Shown piece by piece: positions 20,540 to 31,306 of a stretch of DNA of 64,000 nt. A model generated the notes under the pieces. The model saw only the letters and a program-made list of their open reading frames with translations, did not search any database and was not told the DNA's origin. Origin of the DNA: Pelodera strongyloides (lineage: Eukaryota; Nematoda; Chromadorea; Rhabditida; Rhabditidae). Position numbers and translations under genes: made by a program. The DNA is taken from contig JAANDG010000022.1 of the NCBI GenBank assembly GCA_036852015.1, positions 434,001 to 498,000 of the forward strand, written 5' to 3'. Position 1 is the first letter of the stretch; every line of letters begins with the position of its first letter.

Positions 20540-20595
20540 CTGATGAGACCCAGCCCGGGCAAAATCCTCGTCTACGATCGGGTCGAAACGGGGTC
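20540..20595 (+). ncRNA. Hammerhead-ribozyme-like core 1
   Basis: CTGATGAG (20540-20547) and CGAAAC (20584-20589) flank a five-pair stem II (GACCC/GGGTC) with a 28-base loop. The following ACGGGGTC can form a two-pair helix III ending in the canonical GUC cleavage triplet. Helix I is not convincingly paired at its base, so the fold may need a dimer or another register. Confidence 0.55.
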
Positions 20596-21442
20596 GTGCA
20601 CAGCACGTACAATCTATTCTGTTATTCATTCTACCATTGGCATTCTGGCCGCGACATGGTGCACCCGTCCAAATGGATGGGCCGCTAAATGAAAAGTCCC
20701 GCGTGGCAGGAACTAGTTCTGGAATAAAACTACTGAAGAAACTTGAAAGTCATGGAAAGTCAGCAAAACAATTCGGATCAGGGCAGCAGCTACGAGCGAA
20801 AATAACGGCAGCACGCCATTGCAACAAAAGTATCAATAATCAGGACCACGCTACGGTCAAAAGAGCCACTACGGGCTAAAATTCGGTCAGGATGACCACG
20901 AAGCACTGAGTCACGAGTACTAGTGCCACACCGGGCCAAGAGAAGGCCACATAAGAGGGAAAATACCCAACTGTCAACGATGACAGGAACGGAACCAGGC
21001 ACGGTTCATAATTGGAGGCAAAGGACGCCTCGAAGGATTCTCAGCTCTGCGCCCGAAAGCAACACATACTACACTGCAAGTCGTAGTTTTATGGCACGAC
21101 TCCCCAGACTACTCCGGCAGCTGGCAAACTTCCGCCGCCCCGGGAGTGTCTCGTCATCTACTCGACCCGTAATTCTGAGGACGAATACTTCTTCTTGTGG
21201 CCCGGAGTGTCTCGCCTTACTCGACGAGATTACCTTCCTAGCCAGAGGCTGGCAATATATCGGCCGGTCTCTTCACCGCCATTGATTTTCCCTTGTAAAT
21301 GAGCGCATGGAAAGGAGAGAGCGAGGTCAGCGGCAGGCAAGAGCACATCGCCACTCGCGACCACTCACACCCAAACCACAGGACACAACTACACCAATTC
21401 CATATTCGTATATTCATATTCAGTACAGCCCGGGCCATCGTA

Positions 21443-21498
21443 CTGATGAGACCCAGCCCGGGAAAAATCCTCGTCTACGATCGGGTCGAACCGGGGGT
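21443..21498 (+). ncRNA. Hammerhead-like core 2, damaged
   Basis: Same position in the second direct repeat. CTGATGAG and the stem II pairs are kept, but CGAAAC reads CGAACC, changing a base of the catalytic core. Probably inactive. Confidence 0.5.
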
Positions 21499-22259
21499 CG
21501 TGCACAGCACGTACTAAACTATTCTGTTATTCATGCTACCATTGGCATTCTGGCCGCGACAAGTGCTATTTTCTGTCCCCAGGGAATATTTCGCGAGGGA
21601 ATCGGAGTGGTGAATATGGCCTCAGGAGTGACACGGCGGTGAGGGGATGTTCCTACTGTTGGTGAATACGGTCTCAGTCTGCTTACGTACGTGCTTTCAA
21701 CAACTGAATATGACCTAAATATTCTGTTCACGTTTCATTTTTACAATTTTTTTTTGCAAAGTACTGAATAAGAAAAGAAGCAAACATATACATATATGGC
21801 GTGTGCACCAAGAACGGATTGGAGTTCATGTACGAATATTCTCGATGAAAGTACGCTCACTTTTCCAAGGCTGTGATCGTCGTCACGTATTTTAATGTGT
21901 CACCGTCGTTTTCTTGTAATTGACGAACGAAATTCAGCCCGTATGAATATTGAGTATAAATAGGTTTCTGAAAGTTGTCTGATTGTATCATAACCTCTCT
22001 CTAACGACCTCTCTGCACCTAAAGACATCCAAAGTGAAGAAATTTCAAAGGTGCTCATTCAAAAGTACTCATAAACGCTACAAACGTATAAACCCATTCA
22101 TGTCGAGAGTACCGCATTTTTTGGTGTGACATAAACAACATACCGATTATTTAAAAAAAAACTATTAGCAAACCATTGGCCGTCCAGAGTCAGTAAAATA
22201 GAAGACGATATCAGATGATGTTCTTGTTGTATGCATCTCCGGGAGACGGCACTGCTTAC

Positions 22260-22377
22260 TTGTAGAAGGTTCTCCTGTAAAGTGTTAATCCCAAAGGTAG
22301 GGAGAGGAATAGGTGCTCCAAGAGTAAACGAAGGGGTTGAAGAACGAGAGCTTACATAAATTCCTATTCCAAAAGGT
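22260..22377 (-). CDS. Possible hinge/LBD-start exon of the nuclear receptor
   Basis: Bounded by CTCAG and gtaagc, it reads PFGIGIYVSSRSS ... TFGINTLQENLLQ. It lies between the DNA-binding and ligand-binding exons on the same strand. It ends in phase 0 while the next known exon (20149) needs phase 2, so a further exon must intervene or this is not an exon. Confidence 0.3.
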
Positions 22378-22881
22378 CTGAGTATGAGGACGAAATCAAG
22401 ATGGACATTTTCCGGAAAAGAAAAGAAAAAATGTGGTTCGAGATGGACATCGATAAAACAATAATACATGCAAATAATTGCCCGAAAATTGAAATTTCGT
22501 AATTGAATCTAAAATCAATTACTTGCATGCGTATGCATGGCAATTGCATTTTTTCTGGTGGTCCATCTCGAATCAGGCGTTTTCTTTTTCTTTTTCCAAC
22601 TCGAATGCACTCTGAGACGATAATGATCGCCTAGAATGTATGTTTTATTTGAAGCGTAGACGGCGGAATTCTGTGTATCTGTCTATCTGAGCGGAGAGTG
22701 ACTTCTTATTTTCCCAAACATTTATTAGTGAGCATCAGGCTGCTAGTTACAAAGCTACTCACCTCTGTGCTTATTTCGCTGTGGCTGTGGCTCCAAGCAC
22801 AGTTCGTTTTCGGCTTTAGAACGCTTTTGTAGCTGACCCGTCCCAACGGCTCAAATAGAACTTGTTAGTTGTTAGAGGCTC

Positions 22882-23131
22882 ATAATGGGGTTTCCAAGTA
22901 GCCAAAAACCGTGCATTTTCCTTCCAAGTATCAATTGCGAAATAGTGTGCCAATCTAGCTAATTTTGCCTAATTTTGACACATCCGCATTATAGAAAATC
23001 CGCCAACAAAGCTAATCATTTTTTGAACAAATGGTGCCGCGGCGATCGGTCGTAAAAACTGCCTTTAGATATTCTCGTGTAGCGCCAACGATACTTGAAA
23101 GAAAAATCGGCTATACATGGAAACCCCATAA
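22882..23131. repeat. Inverted-repeat element (MITE-like)
   Basis: GGGGTTTCCAAGTAGCC...CCTTCCAAGTATC is mirrored imperfectly by GATACTTGAAAGAAAAATCG and CATGGAAACCCC. Non-coding, inside a nuclear receptor intron. Confidence 0.5.
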
Positions 23132-23553
23132 TGTAAACTATAGAAAACAGCAATTCCCAACGGGTCCTGGTGACTCTATATTATATTTTGCTGTTTCCAC
23201 TCATGGTCATAGGAAATAAGAGTATGTTCTATGTCAGCATAGAAACAAAAGGAAAAAAAGAAGTGATTCGCTATATTATCAGCTCTGACAACTAATTGTA
23301 AGATACACTCTTACACCGGTAACGTGAAGAAATTTCACGCGCCATTTTGTTGTCCTGTCAATATTCTATAAAGGGTTTATTGATAAAACGACAAGTAGAA
23401 AATAATAAGGTAAGCGAGAAAATAAGAACCAGGTACCTTAAAGGGTTCAAGTCCTTTACTACTTACGGGGAACTGTATTCCACTTTTGAACGATCTATAG
23501 TTGATACATCTTGGAAGAGTAATTTACTGTTTACATCTAGTTTACAATACACG

Positions 23554-24049
23554 CATGTTTAGGTATATGGATGATATTGCCATATTTTATAATAATATTT
23601 GTGACTTTGTTCAACTCATAAATATGTATCCTACATCTCTTAGTCTTGAGCCTGCAAATGACAGTGAAAATTCAGCAGCTTTTCTATACCTTCAAATTAC
23701 TCGAGTTAATGATAAGTGGGCTATAAATTTATATAACAAAACAGACGACTACACATTCGACGTCATTAGATTTCAAATGTACGATTCTCATATCTCAACA
23801 AATATCAAACTAAATTGTATAATGGGTGAAATAATACGAATATACCGTTGCACTTCTTCTTTAGAGTTTTTCAAAGACAAGGTTTGTCAACTTACACGCA
23901 AACTTATTCGTAATAAATATCCCTTGTCAAAAATCACTCAAATATTTCGGAAAACTATTCACCGACACCCATGTATAGCACTAAAATATAATAATGACAG
24001 CAAAAGACTGACTAATTGGTACAACAGTAATTTCAATTTTAACATATAA
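23554..24049 (+). pseudogene. Penelope-like element reverse transcriptase, C-terminal fragment
   Basis: The frame holds the catalytic YMDD box (FRYMDDIAIFYNN), then AAFLYLQITR, INLYNKTDDYTFDV, a segment ending GEIIRIYRCTSS, and LTRKLIRNKYPLSKI, the block order of Penelope-like RTs. It ends soon after (NFNFNI, stop), with no GIY-YIG endonuclease following. Preceding RT blocks are in another frame or lost, so this copy is truncated. A hammerhead-like core lies about 470 bp downstream, in keeping with published reports of hammerheads in Penelope-like elements. On the opposite strand to the receptor gene, inside its intron. Confidence 0.65.
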
Positions 24050-24518
24050 TATCTAACTTAACCTATTCACTATGCTTCACATTATTAACCATATTACCTA
24101 ATTAACTAACACATAAGTATTATTACAAAAACTAACCAACTAATACATAACTATTACTTCACATAACATCTCCCCATAACAAACACACCATCACACAAAC
24201 GCACATACACACACACACACACACACCAAAACACACATAATATGACACCACACTACAAACTACAAATAACATAATCTCACATCACACTACAAACTACAAA
24301 TATAAATATAATTGTACTCGAACATTAAAAAACCAAACAATTAATTAACTGCAATAACAATTGCACTCAACATAAAATCGAACATACACATAATCAATCA
24401 CACAATCTTCAACCAAACTGTTATTTTTCTTTATACATAGTTATTTTCTCTCTCTCTCTTGTGTGCATTCTCATTTTTATTTATTTTTTTCCTATCGCTC
24501 AAAGCTGTGGTCATCGTA

Positions 24519-24576
24519 CTGATGAGACCCAACTACAGCAAAATCCTCGTATACGATCAGGGTCGAAACGGGGTTA
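24519..24576 (+). ncRNA. Hammerhead-ribozyme-like core 3, downstream of the Penelope-like RT
   Basis: CTGATGAG (24519-24526) and CGAAAC (24564-24569) flank GACCC/GGGTC pairing. The stem II loop shares GCAAAATCCTCGT and TACGATC with cores 1 and 2. After the core the sequence is ACGGGGTTATC, so the cleavage triplet would be GUU rather than GUC. Confidence 0.5.
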
Positions 24577-24741
24577 TCATGTTAAAGAACATGATACACT
24601 TTATCTCTCAATACTCTCATTTATACTTTTCCTTATATTACTGTAACTCTATTTACTTCTTTTTTAAATTAGTAATGTCACAATTAAGAGAGGGTCAATG
24701 TTGAGGCCGATCTGTATAACGATCTGCCGATCTGTATCTGT

Positions 24742-24922
24742 ATAGCGAAATAATGGACGGTTTTGAAACTCATCGAGTAAATCAGAATTGCCATTCATCT
24801 TATGCAAATGAACATGTATTAGAATAAAAAAAATCAAGCTAAATTCGAGCAAATTAGCATAAATGCGTAGGAATTCAATTGTCCACGATACGTTTCAAAA
24901 ATCGGCCAGTATTTCTCTTTAA
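24742..24922. repeat. MITE, TTAAAGCGAAATA family (inverse orientation)
   Basis: Starts TAGCGAAATA with GGTTTTGAAACTCATCGAG and ends TACGTTTCAAAAATCGG then TATTTCTCTTTAA. The TTAA at the right end is shared with the next palindrome; the left TTAA is not preserved. Confidence 0.65.
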
Positions 24923-25087
24923 AGAGAAATGGTAGCCTCTTTGGAAAATTTGCATATGATAAGCAAATCCTATGTATCCTATGCTAATTTTGTACGATCG
25001 ACCACGGCAATCGTACAAAATTAGCATAGGATACATAGGATTTGCCTATCATATGCAAATTTTCCAAAGGGGCTAGCATTTCGCTTT
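24919..25087. repeat. TTAA-flanked near-perfect palindrome
   Basis: Two arms of about 75 bp: GCAAATCCTATGTATCCTAT and its inverse ATAGGATACATAGGATTTGC surround a short centre. Bounded by TTAA at 24919-24922 and 25084-25087, with GAAATG/CATTTCGC ends. Confidence 0.85.
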
Positions 25088-25349
25088 AAGAAAGGAGCTA
25101 ACCAAGCAAATCAGCATTGCAAACGGTGTAAGCTGTAAATAACCTGCTGGATCCATGCCCGCCTTCAGGCATTTTTCGAAGCGGCATCCCCGGCAATTTT
25201 TACTCCATCGTTCTGAAGGAATTAATTTTTAAAGCGGCACTGTACGAGCTTTGCGAAGTTTGTCTAGGACAACGTAATTCCCATAATTGCCATATATTTG
25301 CCAGTGCCATTCGCTGTTCTGGTAACACAGCAAAATTTGCATATAATTT

Positions 25350-25740
25350 TTTTTCAAATCTGCATGGTTTACACTACAGTATACCGTCTTAGTTACAGTA
25401 TTTCACAGAGGGTCTCCTTCTCACACATATCGTTTGTTAACGTTTTCTTAGTCTTTCTCGGTCACTTCTAACCTACAATACTTTCTTACAGTACATTTAA
25501 GAGACCAACGAATAAAATCTAGGTATTTGTTGCTCTTCGGTGGTGAATAAATGCGTAACTCTTATCTTCTAATCTATAAGCTCCAAAAATCTGGGCACAT
25601 ATCGTGTTTTACATAATAAATTATTCTCTAATTGTTTACACTGGTCAAAATTACCTGGTGTTATTTCGCAATTCCGATCCTTCGAGCACTCGTATTGCTC
25701 TTTTCCCGCGATAGCTCGCAGAAAGAAAACTTTGCAAGAA
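25350..25740 (-). CDS. Nuclear hormone receptor, DNA-binding-domain exons (partial)
   Basis: Exon 25655-25740 reads SCKVFFLRAIAGKEQYECSK then DRNCEITP, covering the recognition helix and the first two cysteines of zinc finger 2. From 25373 downward, after a TGTAG acceptor, CKPCRFEKKLYANF supplies the last two zinc ligands and the typical CRFEK tail. The first exon ends in phase 1 and the second needs phase 0, so a small exon or a defect lies between them. The first zinc finger was not found; upstream sequence runs into repeat copy B at 26083. The ligand-binding exons are about 5 kb further along the same strand. Confidence 0.7.
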
Positions 25741-25829
25741 CTGAACTTGAGGTTAGAGAATTTTCTTGATTCGAGGCTAATTGGTGGAGATTCAATGTTT
25801 TGGAGATTCAATACTTATAGGACGTATTT

Positions 25830-26080
25830 ATGATATGCGCCTTTGTTTAGAAGACTATCAGAAGTATTACTTTTTTAAAGATGAATTTCGTCCGAAAGTT
25901 AACTATAAATGTAAACGCACTTAATTGTTTCAACGTTCAACTGAGCTCAATTTTATTTTCTGGTAATTTCTGAGCAATAATTTACGGTAACCAGAACCAT
26001 GAGAACAAGATTTAAAAAAGTAGGTTTTTGTAGGCATTGCTAATTGTGGTAAAGCTTACGCGCAGCACAATCCTCCGTAC
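25830..26080. other. No first zinc finger or other exon recognised
   Basis: Searched on the minus strand for a CxVCxD...G.HYG exon preceding the receptor exon at 25740; none was seen before repeat copy B begins. Confidence 0.4.
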
Positions 26081-26897
26081 TATCTGAAGACGCCCTTCTT
26101 ATTGCTGCACACTAGACAGACTGAATCCGACATCTCCAAAAAAAACTTGTTGAGCTCTTGGCTTGTTTAAAGCGAAATACAGTTTCTGAAACGCATCGTG
26201 GGCAACTGAATTCTTACGTATTTATGCGAACTTGCTCGAAGTTAGCTCGATTTTTTATTCTAATTTATGTTCATTTGCATATGCTGTATAAGAATGTTGA
26301 TGTACTCGATGCGTTTTAAAAACAGGCCGGTATTTCTCTTTAAAAACAGGCCAGTAACAGGCCGGTATTTCTCTTTAACAGGCCGGTTCCAACTGACAGA
26401 TTGCTCGAAGCCTTTGGGCTAGTGCCCGGCTGGTTTCAAAGTTGTAAGACTGAATTCGACATCTGCAAAATCGTGGTGGTTTGTTCAGAAGACAGCAATA
26501 TAGGCACGAAGTTATTTTTGGTGCTGCAATAAAATGGTTCATCTCTTTGGGCTCGTATCATCCTTGCTAATTAATAGAGGCTTGCCAAGTTGTTGGACAG
26601 ACTCTTAGATATAATTACTTTATTCACGCATACAATCAATCTGGTACAACAGCACATCTAGCACGGTGTCCCTTCAAAAAGCTGAGAGAATGAATTAAGG
26701 AGAGCCCCAGATAAACAGCCTTCCCATCTTTCTGATTTTGTGGATCGTACGTGTTTGACGACGGACAAATCTCTCGGTCTTCAGGCTTAGGTTGATTTAC
26801 CCCGATGGCATTGAATGAGTGTTGGTAGCTGGATTCGAACTAGGGTCGGCTTTCTGCGAAGCGCGGGCGTTCAGTGGGCCATCCGTTTCCAGATAGG

Positions 26898-27909
26898 TAT
26901 TATTAACTCTTTATTGTAAAAAAGTGCACAAAATTATGTAGAACCAATACAGAGAGATAAACACTCACAGGCTAGACACGTTTAAGAGGTCTAGCTACTT
27001 ATGTGGTGCTAATACAATACATATATATCAATATGTTGCAAATTTCAAAGAAGCAAAGTCGTTACAAGGTAGTCGAATTTCGTATGATAATTAATGAATC
27101 ACCTAGGTCGTGGAAACATAAACTGTTCAAACATTTCACGGAGTTCTCTTACATCATCTTTAAGACCAGCACAATGACGAACAGGGGGTTCGTAAGCATC
27201 AAAAACATGAACAGCAGGATCATTTAATTGATCAACATTATAGGTAGCCTGGGGAGAGGGGGAGGGCAATTGCGTGCCATTTTCCTCGCGGGGATTTTCA
27301 ATTACCGGTGGTGGTGGTGTTTGGGCTGTTCTGGCTCACATGAGGTCACCATTGATTGATCCTTGATCTCTGCTTGTTCTCGTGCTGCTTGTCTGCGGAG
27401 GAAGCCTTCTCGGCGTTGTTGAGCTGTCTCAGCACGACGAACAATGATGTGGGCCAATTCCGGAATCTTCTTGAGCTTCTCAGACAACTCCTTAAAATAT
27501 GGGACACGGAAGCCAGAGTTCATTGAGCATAAAATAGGGCGCTTTTGGTTATGGGTTTTGCCTAGCCGGCCCACAACATGAAAGGAATCGGGTGAGTAAT
27601 TGCATACAGATAGGATTTTGCAAGCTATATCAAAATCTGTACTCACCCGATTTCCTTCCTCCACGTTGAGAATGACGAATTGATTGCGTAGATCATTCCT
27701 TCGAAAAGCTTCAGCAATTTCGTCACGAATAAATAATTTCAAATCGGAGAATAGGTCGGTGACAGTTGAAATAATCTGGCGGTTGGCGAATTGAGGACGG
27801 GAAGTTGGGGTTTGGTGGGAAATATGAACAGTTGGAGTCGATTTCCATTATGGGTGGGAGGGGTGGTAGAGAGCGACCGCTCACCGCCGGGTCAATCGGT
27901 GCAAGCAGG
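26898..27909 (-). mobile_element. Non-LTR element piece with ORF1 but no reverse transcriptase
   Basis: Copy A is continuous (CAGATAGG then AAAATATTTAG) where copy B has about 1 kb inserted. Read on the minus strand it has a leader, an ORF1, a short 3' region and an AATAAAGAGTTAATAATAC end. No RT or endonuclease is present, so it is an ORF1-only derivative or has an internal deletion. Confidence 0.7.
27099..27742 (-). pseudogene. LINE ORF1-type protein, frameshifted near the C terminus
   Basis: The frame contains NQFVILNVEEGNR, a VGRLGK segment before KRPILC, and IIVRRAETAQQRREGFLRRQ, the pattern of RRM-like ORF1 proteins of non-LTR elements that bind element RNA. At a CACCACCACC run near 27310 the frame changes: one frame stops after His-His-His-His-Arg, and the next carries on as IENPREENGTQ to EQFMFPRPR and a stop at 27099. 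The second part has an acidic helical segment (KDDVRELREMFEQ). Confidence 0.7.
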
Positions 27910-28333
27910 TAAAATATTTAGAACTTGTATAAAACTCTTGAAGCTTATTTTAGTGATCGTACTGCGGCACATCCTTGCTGTCAACCTCAAGTAAAAAAAT
28001 AAATTTAAAGTAAGCACTAGTTTTTTCCTGAAATGATAATACATCGGGCTCAGGACCGCGAGCGCCCTGAAATTTAGTGCGCGTCCAATTTTTAGGGGTG
28101 TAGTGTAACCGCACAGTGTGGGTAACACATAATGCGTGATCACGCAGCGCAGGTAGAAGCAAAAAGTGCGCTGCGCGCGTAATAACTCGCGCGCCCAATT
28201 TTTAGGGATGTGGCTGTAACCTCCCAGCGCGATCGAGAACGAAGAGTTTATAAGGAAAAGGAAAGCATGAGACAAAAAACAATTGCATGCGCCACAAATA
28301 AAACAAGGGGAATATATCAGTTGATGCACGATG

Positions 28334-28780
28334 TTAAAGGGAGAGGCCCACGAGAAAAAAGTTATCTTCACTTTATTTGTACAGAATGTCCGGTATTGCA
28401 GAAATATTACCGTGGAACCGCATTGCTTGAAGCCTTGAACTCACAGAGTTATTCCCCGGCAAACAGTTCGGACAGGTACCGTAGTCAGAATCATTTTTTG
28501 CGCTTTTAGGGCATTACTGTACTGGAAACGCCTCTTTATAATCGTAGGAATGATGTTTATTCGTTTGTTCATTTTCTATGTACAGAAAGAATGCAAATGG
28601 GCCGTATAAACGAGTTTTTACGTTCTGACTACGGTACCTGTCCGAACTGTTTGTCGGGGAATAACTCCGCGAGTTCTAGGCTTCAAGCAATGCGGTTTTC
28701 ACAGTAATATTTCTGAAATTCCGGACATACTGTACAAATAGTTTGAGGAACACTTTTTTCTCGTGGGCCTCTCCCTTTAA
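28334..28780. repeat. TTAA-flanked MITE with an empty site in copy A
   Basis: TTAAAGGGAGAGGCCCACGA at the left is mirrored by TCGTGGGCCTCTCCCTTTAA at the right, with arms of about 200 bp. Copy A at 1241-1244 has a single TTAA between the same flanks (ATGCACGATG and ACACGGAAC). Confidence 0.9.
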
Positions 28781-28942
28781 ACACGGAACTCCTACAGTAA
28801 GACTATTTTGAATCTACCCCAAGCATCATCACTTTTAGTTTAAGTGATTAAAGGAGGAGGCTCACGAGAATGAAGTGCTCACCTAGTTTTTTTTATCGAA
28901 AGATATTAAATCCGCAGGACATGCTTTACAAATCAAAAGCTT

Positions 28943-29342
28943 TTAAAAGTCGCAGTCACTTCAAATTCGCCTTTTTACTTCAATTATCCATAAACATGAA
29001 AAAGCACCTAGAAAAATACCATTCCGGTGTCAATTTACTGAAAATTTAACCCAGGGAAAGAAATCCCCTCGGTTGCGTTTTGATAAGGTACAGTATGACA
29101 ACGACAACTGAGACAGTAGAGCAGACACTGTCCCTCTTCCCCGGTTTTTCTTTGTATTGTCGTCATTGGCAACAGGCCAAGTCCCGTTGCGATTTAGAAA
29201 ACTCCCCATTTTGTCAAAACTCAACACAAGGGATGTTTTAACGTTCCGTAAATTGGCATTGGAAAGGTATTTTTCAAGGCATCTTTTTATATTTATTGAA
29301 AACTGAAGTAAAAAGGCGAAATTTAAGTGACTGCGATCCTTT
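28943..29342. repeat. MITE-like element, copy B counterpart of 1402-1798
   Basis: TCGCAGTCACTTCAAATTCG on the left and AAGTGACTGCGATCC on the right. Same insertion as in copy A, so it predates the A/B duplication. Confidence 0.7.
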
Positions 29343-29360
29343 ATTTGGAAGGAGTAAATC

Positions 29361-29532
29361 AATATAAAACTATGAATTTTATAAAAATTTTGGATCGTAG
29401 TAAATAGTTGATTTCCATAGTGGACATGCAAATTTACAAGTCATTTTGCAAGCCAGCACAAAATTTGCATGTCCACTATGGAAAGCAACTATTTACTACG
29501 ATCCAAAATTTTTATAAAATTCATAGTTTTAT
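29361..29532. repeat. Long palindrome, copy B, with inverted centre
   Basis: Arms match 1811-1974; the 47-bp centre 29425-29471 is the exact reverse complement of 1868-1914. Confidence 0.85.
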
Positions 29533-30236
29533 ATTGATTTACTCCTTCCAATTAAAAGCTTTTGCTTTGTAAAGCATGTCTTTCGGAATTTAATACCATC
29601 ATATTTCGATAAAAGGAAACTTGAGCACTTCATTCTCGTGCGCCTTATATTGCCATGTTAAAGGATAGGTTGCTAGGGGGCGGGGCCACATTAGCTTATT
29701 ACAAAAAAGTGTGCTTTCATGCTGCTGTTGCAAATGTTGAAAATTTGTACTTCACTGTAAGTTTTTTGTCATAGAATTAAGAACAGGAAGTCTAAAGATC
29801 ATGTTCACTTCACTAAAAATTAATTGGAAAACTAAAAATCTAAAAACACAGTGAAAGCAAAAGAATTTACTGCTAGAATCCAAGACATCTAAAAAGAATT
29901 GGTCTATATCTTTGTATAAAAACTGGTCTCCGTTGTGCGTTTCGCTTATTGTGCATTTTCATTTACTACTTGAGCTTTCATGCATAACTGGCATAAAATG
30001 TTATGCTTACAAGTAGATTATGCTTATAAGTATTATGTCGAGAGTAGCTTTATTCTACCCACAAATTGACAAATATAAACTAAGCTCCCTTAATTTCCAC
30101 AAAACTACAGAATAATATGTCAAATGCAGCCTATAAATAGAGTTTTAATCCGATAATATAAGCAAAACACCTTGGCAATGAAATATTCCTATCATTCATA
30201 TTTTTTTGGCGTGTGCGCATTTCGGTGTTTGGTCCT

Positions 30237-31306
30237 ATAATAATAATAATAATAATAATTTATTACGCACACATAAAATTCATGAGAAAAATATATGCAA
30301 CGTACAGTTTTGTCGAGTAAAGCAACAGTCAACAGAAGCACAAATACAAAAATGAAGAATAAATAAAGTGACACATTATACAGAAATCTATGAAGCTAAG
30401 TGCGGAGTTTCCTCAATCATAATAGAAGTTCTATGTACAAATGAATGCCTACGAACCATTTTAGTTGCTCTGGGAATAACGATCCTACTCCTGCCCCTAC
30501 GGGAAGAGTAAGCAAAGGGTCTGAACTTGAACATTCTCTGCAAGCTCGCACCACATTTCCCAGCTAAAATTTTTCGTAGCATTTTAGCATCTGCTCTTTT
30601 TCTACGATTCACAAGTAAATCTAATTTCAAAGCGTCATTTCTTACACTGGGAGGGGGCGTATCAGCATATCTAAGTAAATGAGATCGCATAAAAACACGC
30701 TTGGTAAACATTCGTTGAATTCTTTCTAAGGCTAATTTGTCTCTCTGCTTGTACGGGTTAAATACAACGGAACCTGATTCGAGAATAGACCTCACATATA
30801 AACAATAAGCTAGAACAAGGATCTTTGCTTTGTGAGTTTTTAGTGTACGAAAAAGTGCAAACATCCTCTTTCGAGCCTGGTTACAAATAAACGACACATG
30901 CCTAGAAAAACTAAGATTTTCGGTAATAAAAAAGCCTAAGTCCTTAACTTCAGTTACCTTCGAAATTACAGTACCATTGCAAATATAGTCTGGTTTGGGA
31001 TTTCGAGCACCAATATATAGTGCTTGACACTTGTGAGGTGCCAACGGCAACTGAAAGCTAACCGACCACTCATAAACAAAGTCTATTGATTGTTGCAAGT
31101 GAACAACATCATTAGCTGATTTGATTACTCTATAAATCTTAATATCATCAGCATACATGACAAAGTGAGTACCAGAATTTCGTAAAACCGAAGCAAGATC
31201 AGATGTAAAAAGAGAGAACAGAATAGGACCAAGAACTGAACCTTGGGGCACACCACTAATACAGTTCATTACTTCTGAAGTGGAGTTTGCAGTTCTGACA
31301 AACAAC
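30237..31306 (-). mobile_element. 5'-truncated non-LTR retrotransposon with (ATT)n tail
   Basis: Copy A reads GGTGTTTGGTCCT then GTTCTTTTCATACTG without interruption; copy B has this 1070-bp insert between them. On the minus strand it runs from mid-RT to a short 3' UTR ending in (ATT)8, an oligonucleotide tail like those of CR1-type LINEs. No target-site duplication is visible. Confidence 0.85.
30388..31304 (-). CDS. Reverse transcriptase C-terminal half of a LINE
   Basis: About 305 codons, open. It starts inside the RT domain at SGVPQGSVLGPILFSLF and keeps the catalytic YADD box (FVMYADDIKIYR), LAPHKCQALYIG, VKDLGFFITENLSFSRHV and the thumb/C-terminal LERIQRMFTKRVF region. N-terminal endonuclease and RT fingers are absent because of 5' truncation, so it cannot move by itself. 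The intact frame and the empty site in copy A suggest a fairly recent insertion. Confidence 0.85.

Larger units (their letters stand above)
20307..21561 (+). mobile_element. Small non-autonomous element with 350-bp direct repeats carrying hammerhead-like cores
   Basis: Two direct repeats, 20307-20656 and 21208-21561, are nearly identical. Each starts TGTCTC and ends GCGACA (TG...CA, as in LTRs). The internal 551 bp has no RT or gag frame. TGGTGCACCC follows the first repeat immediately, the position and TGG start expected of a tRNA primer-binding site. Each repeat has a CTGATGAG...CGAA(A/C)C core. I saw no target-site duplication and no strong polypurine tract. The arrangement matches retrozymes, non-autonomous LTR-like elements with hammerheads. 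It lies in a nuclear receptor intron. Confidence 0.65.

Noticed and set aside
22098..22469. 123-codon minus-strand frame as a single-exon gene
   Set aside because: The coding-like part is limited to 22260-22377 with its own splice sites, better explained as a receptor exon if real.
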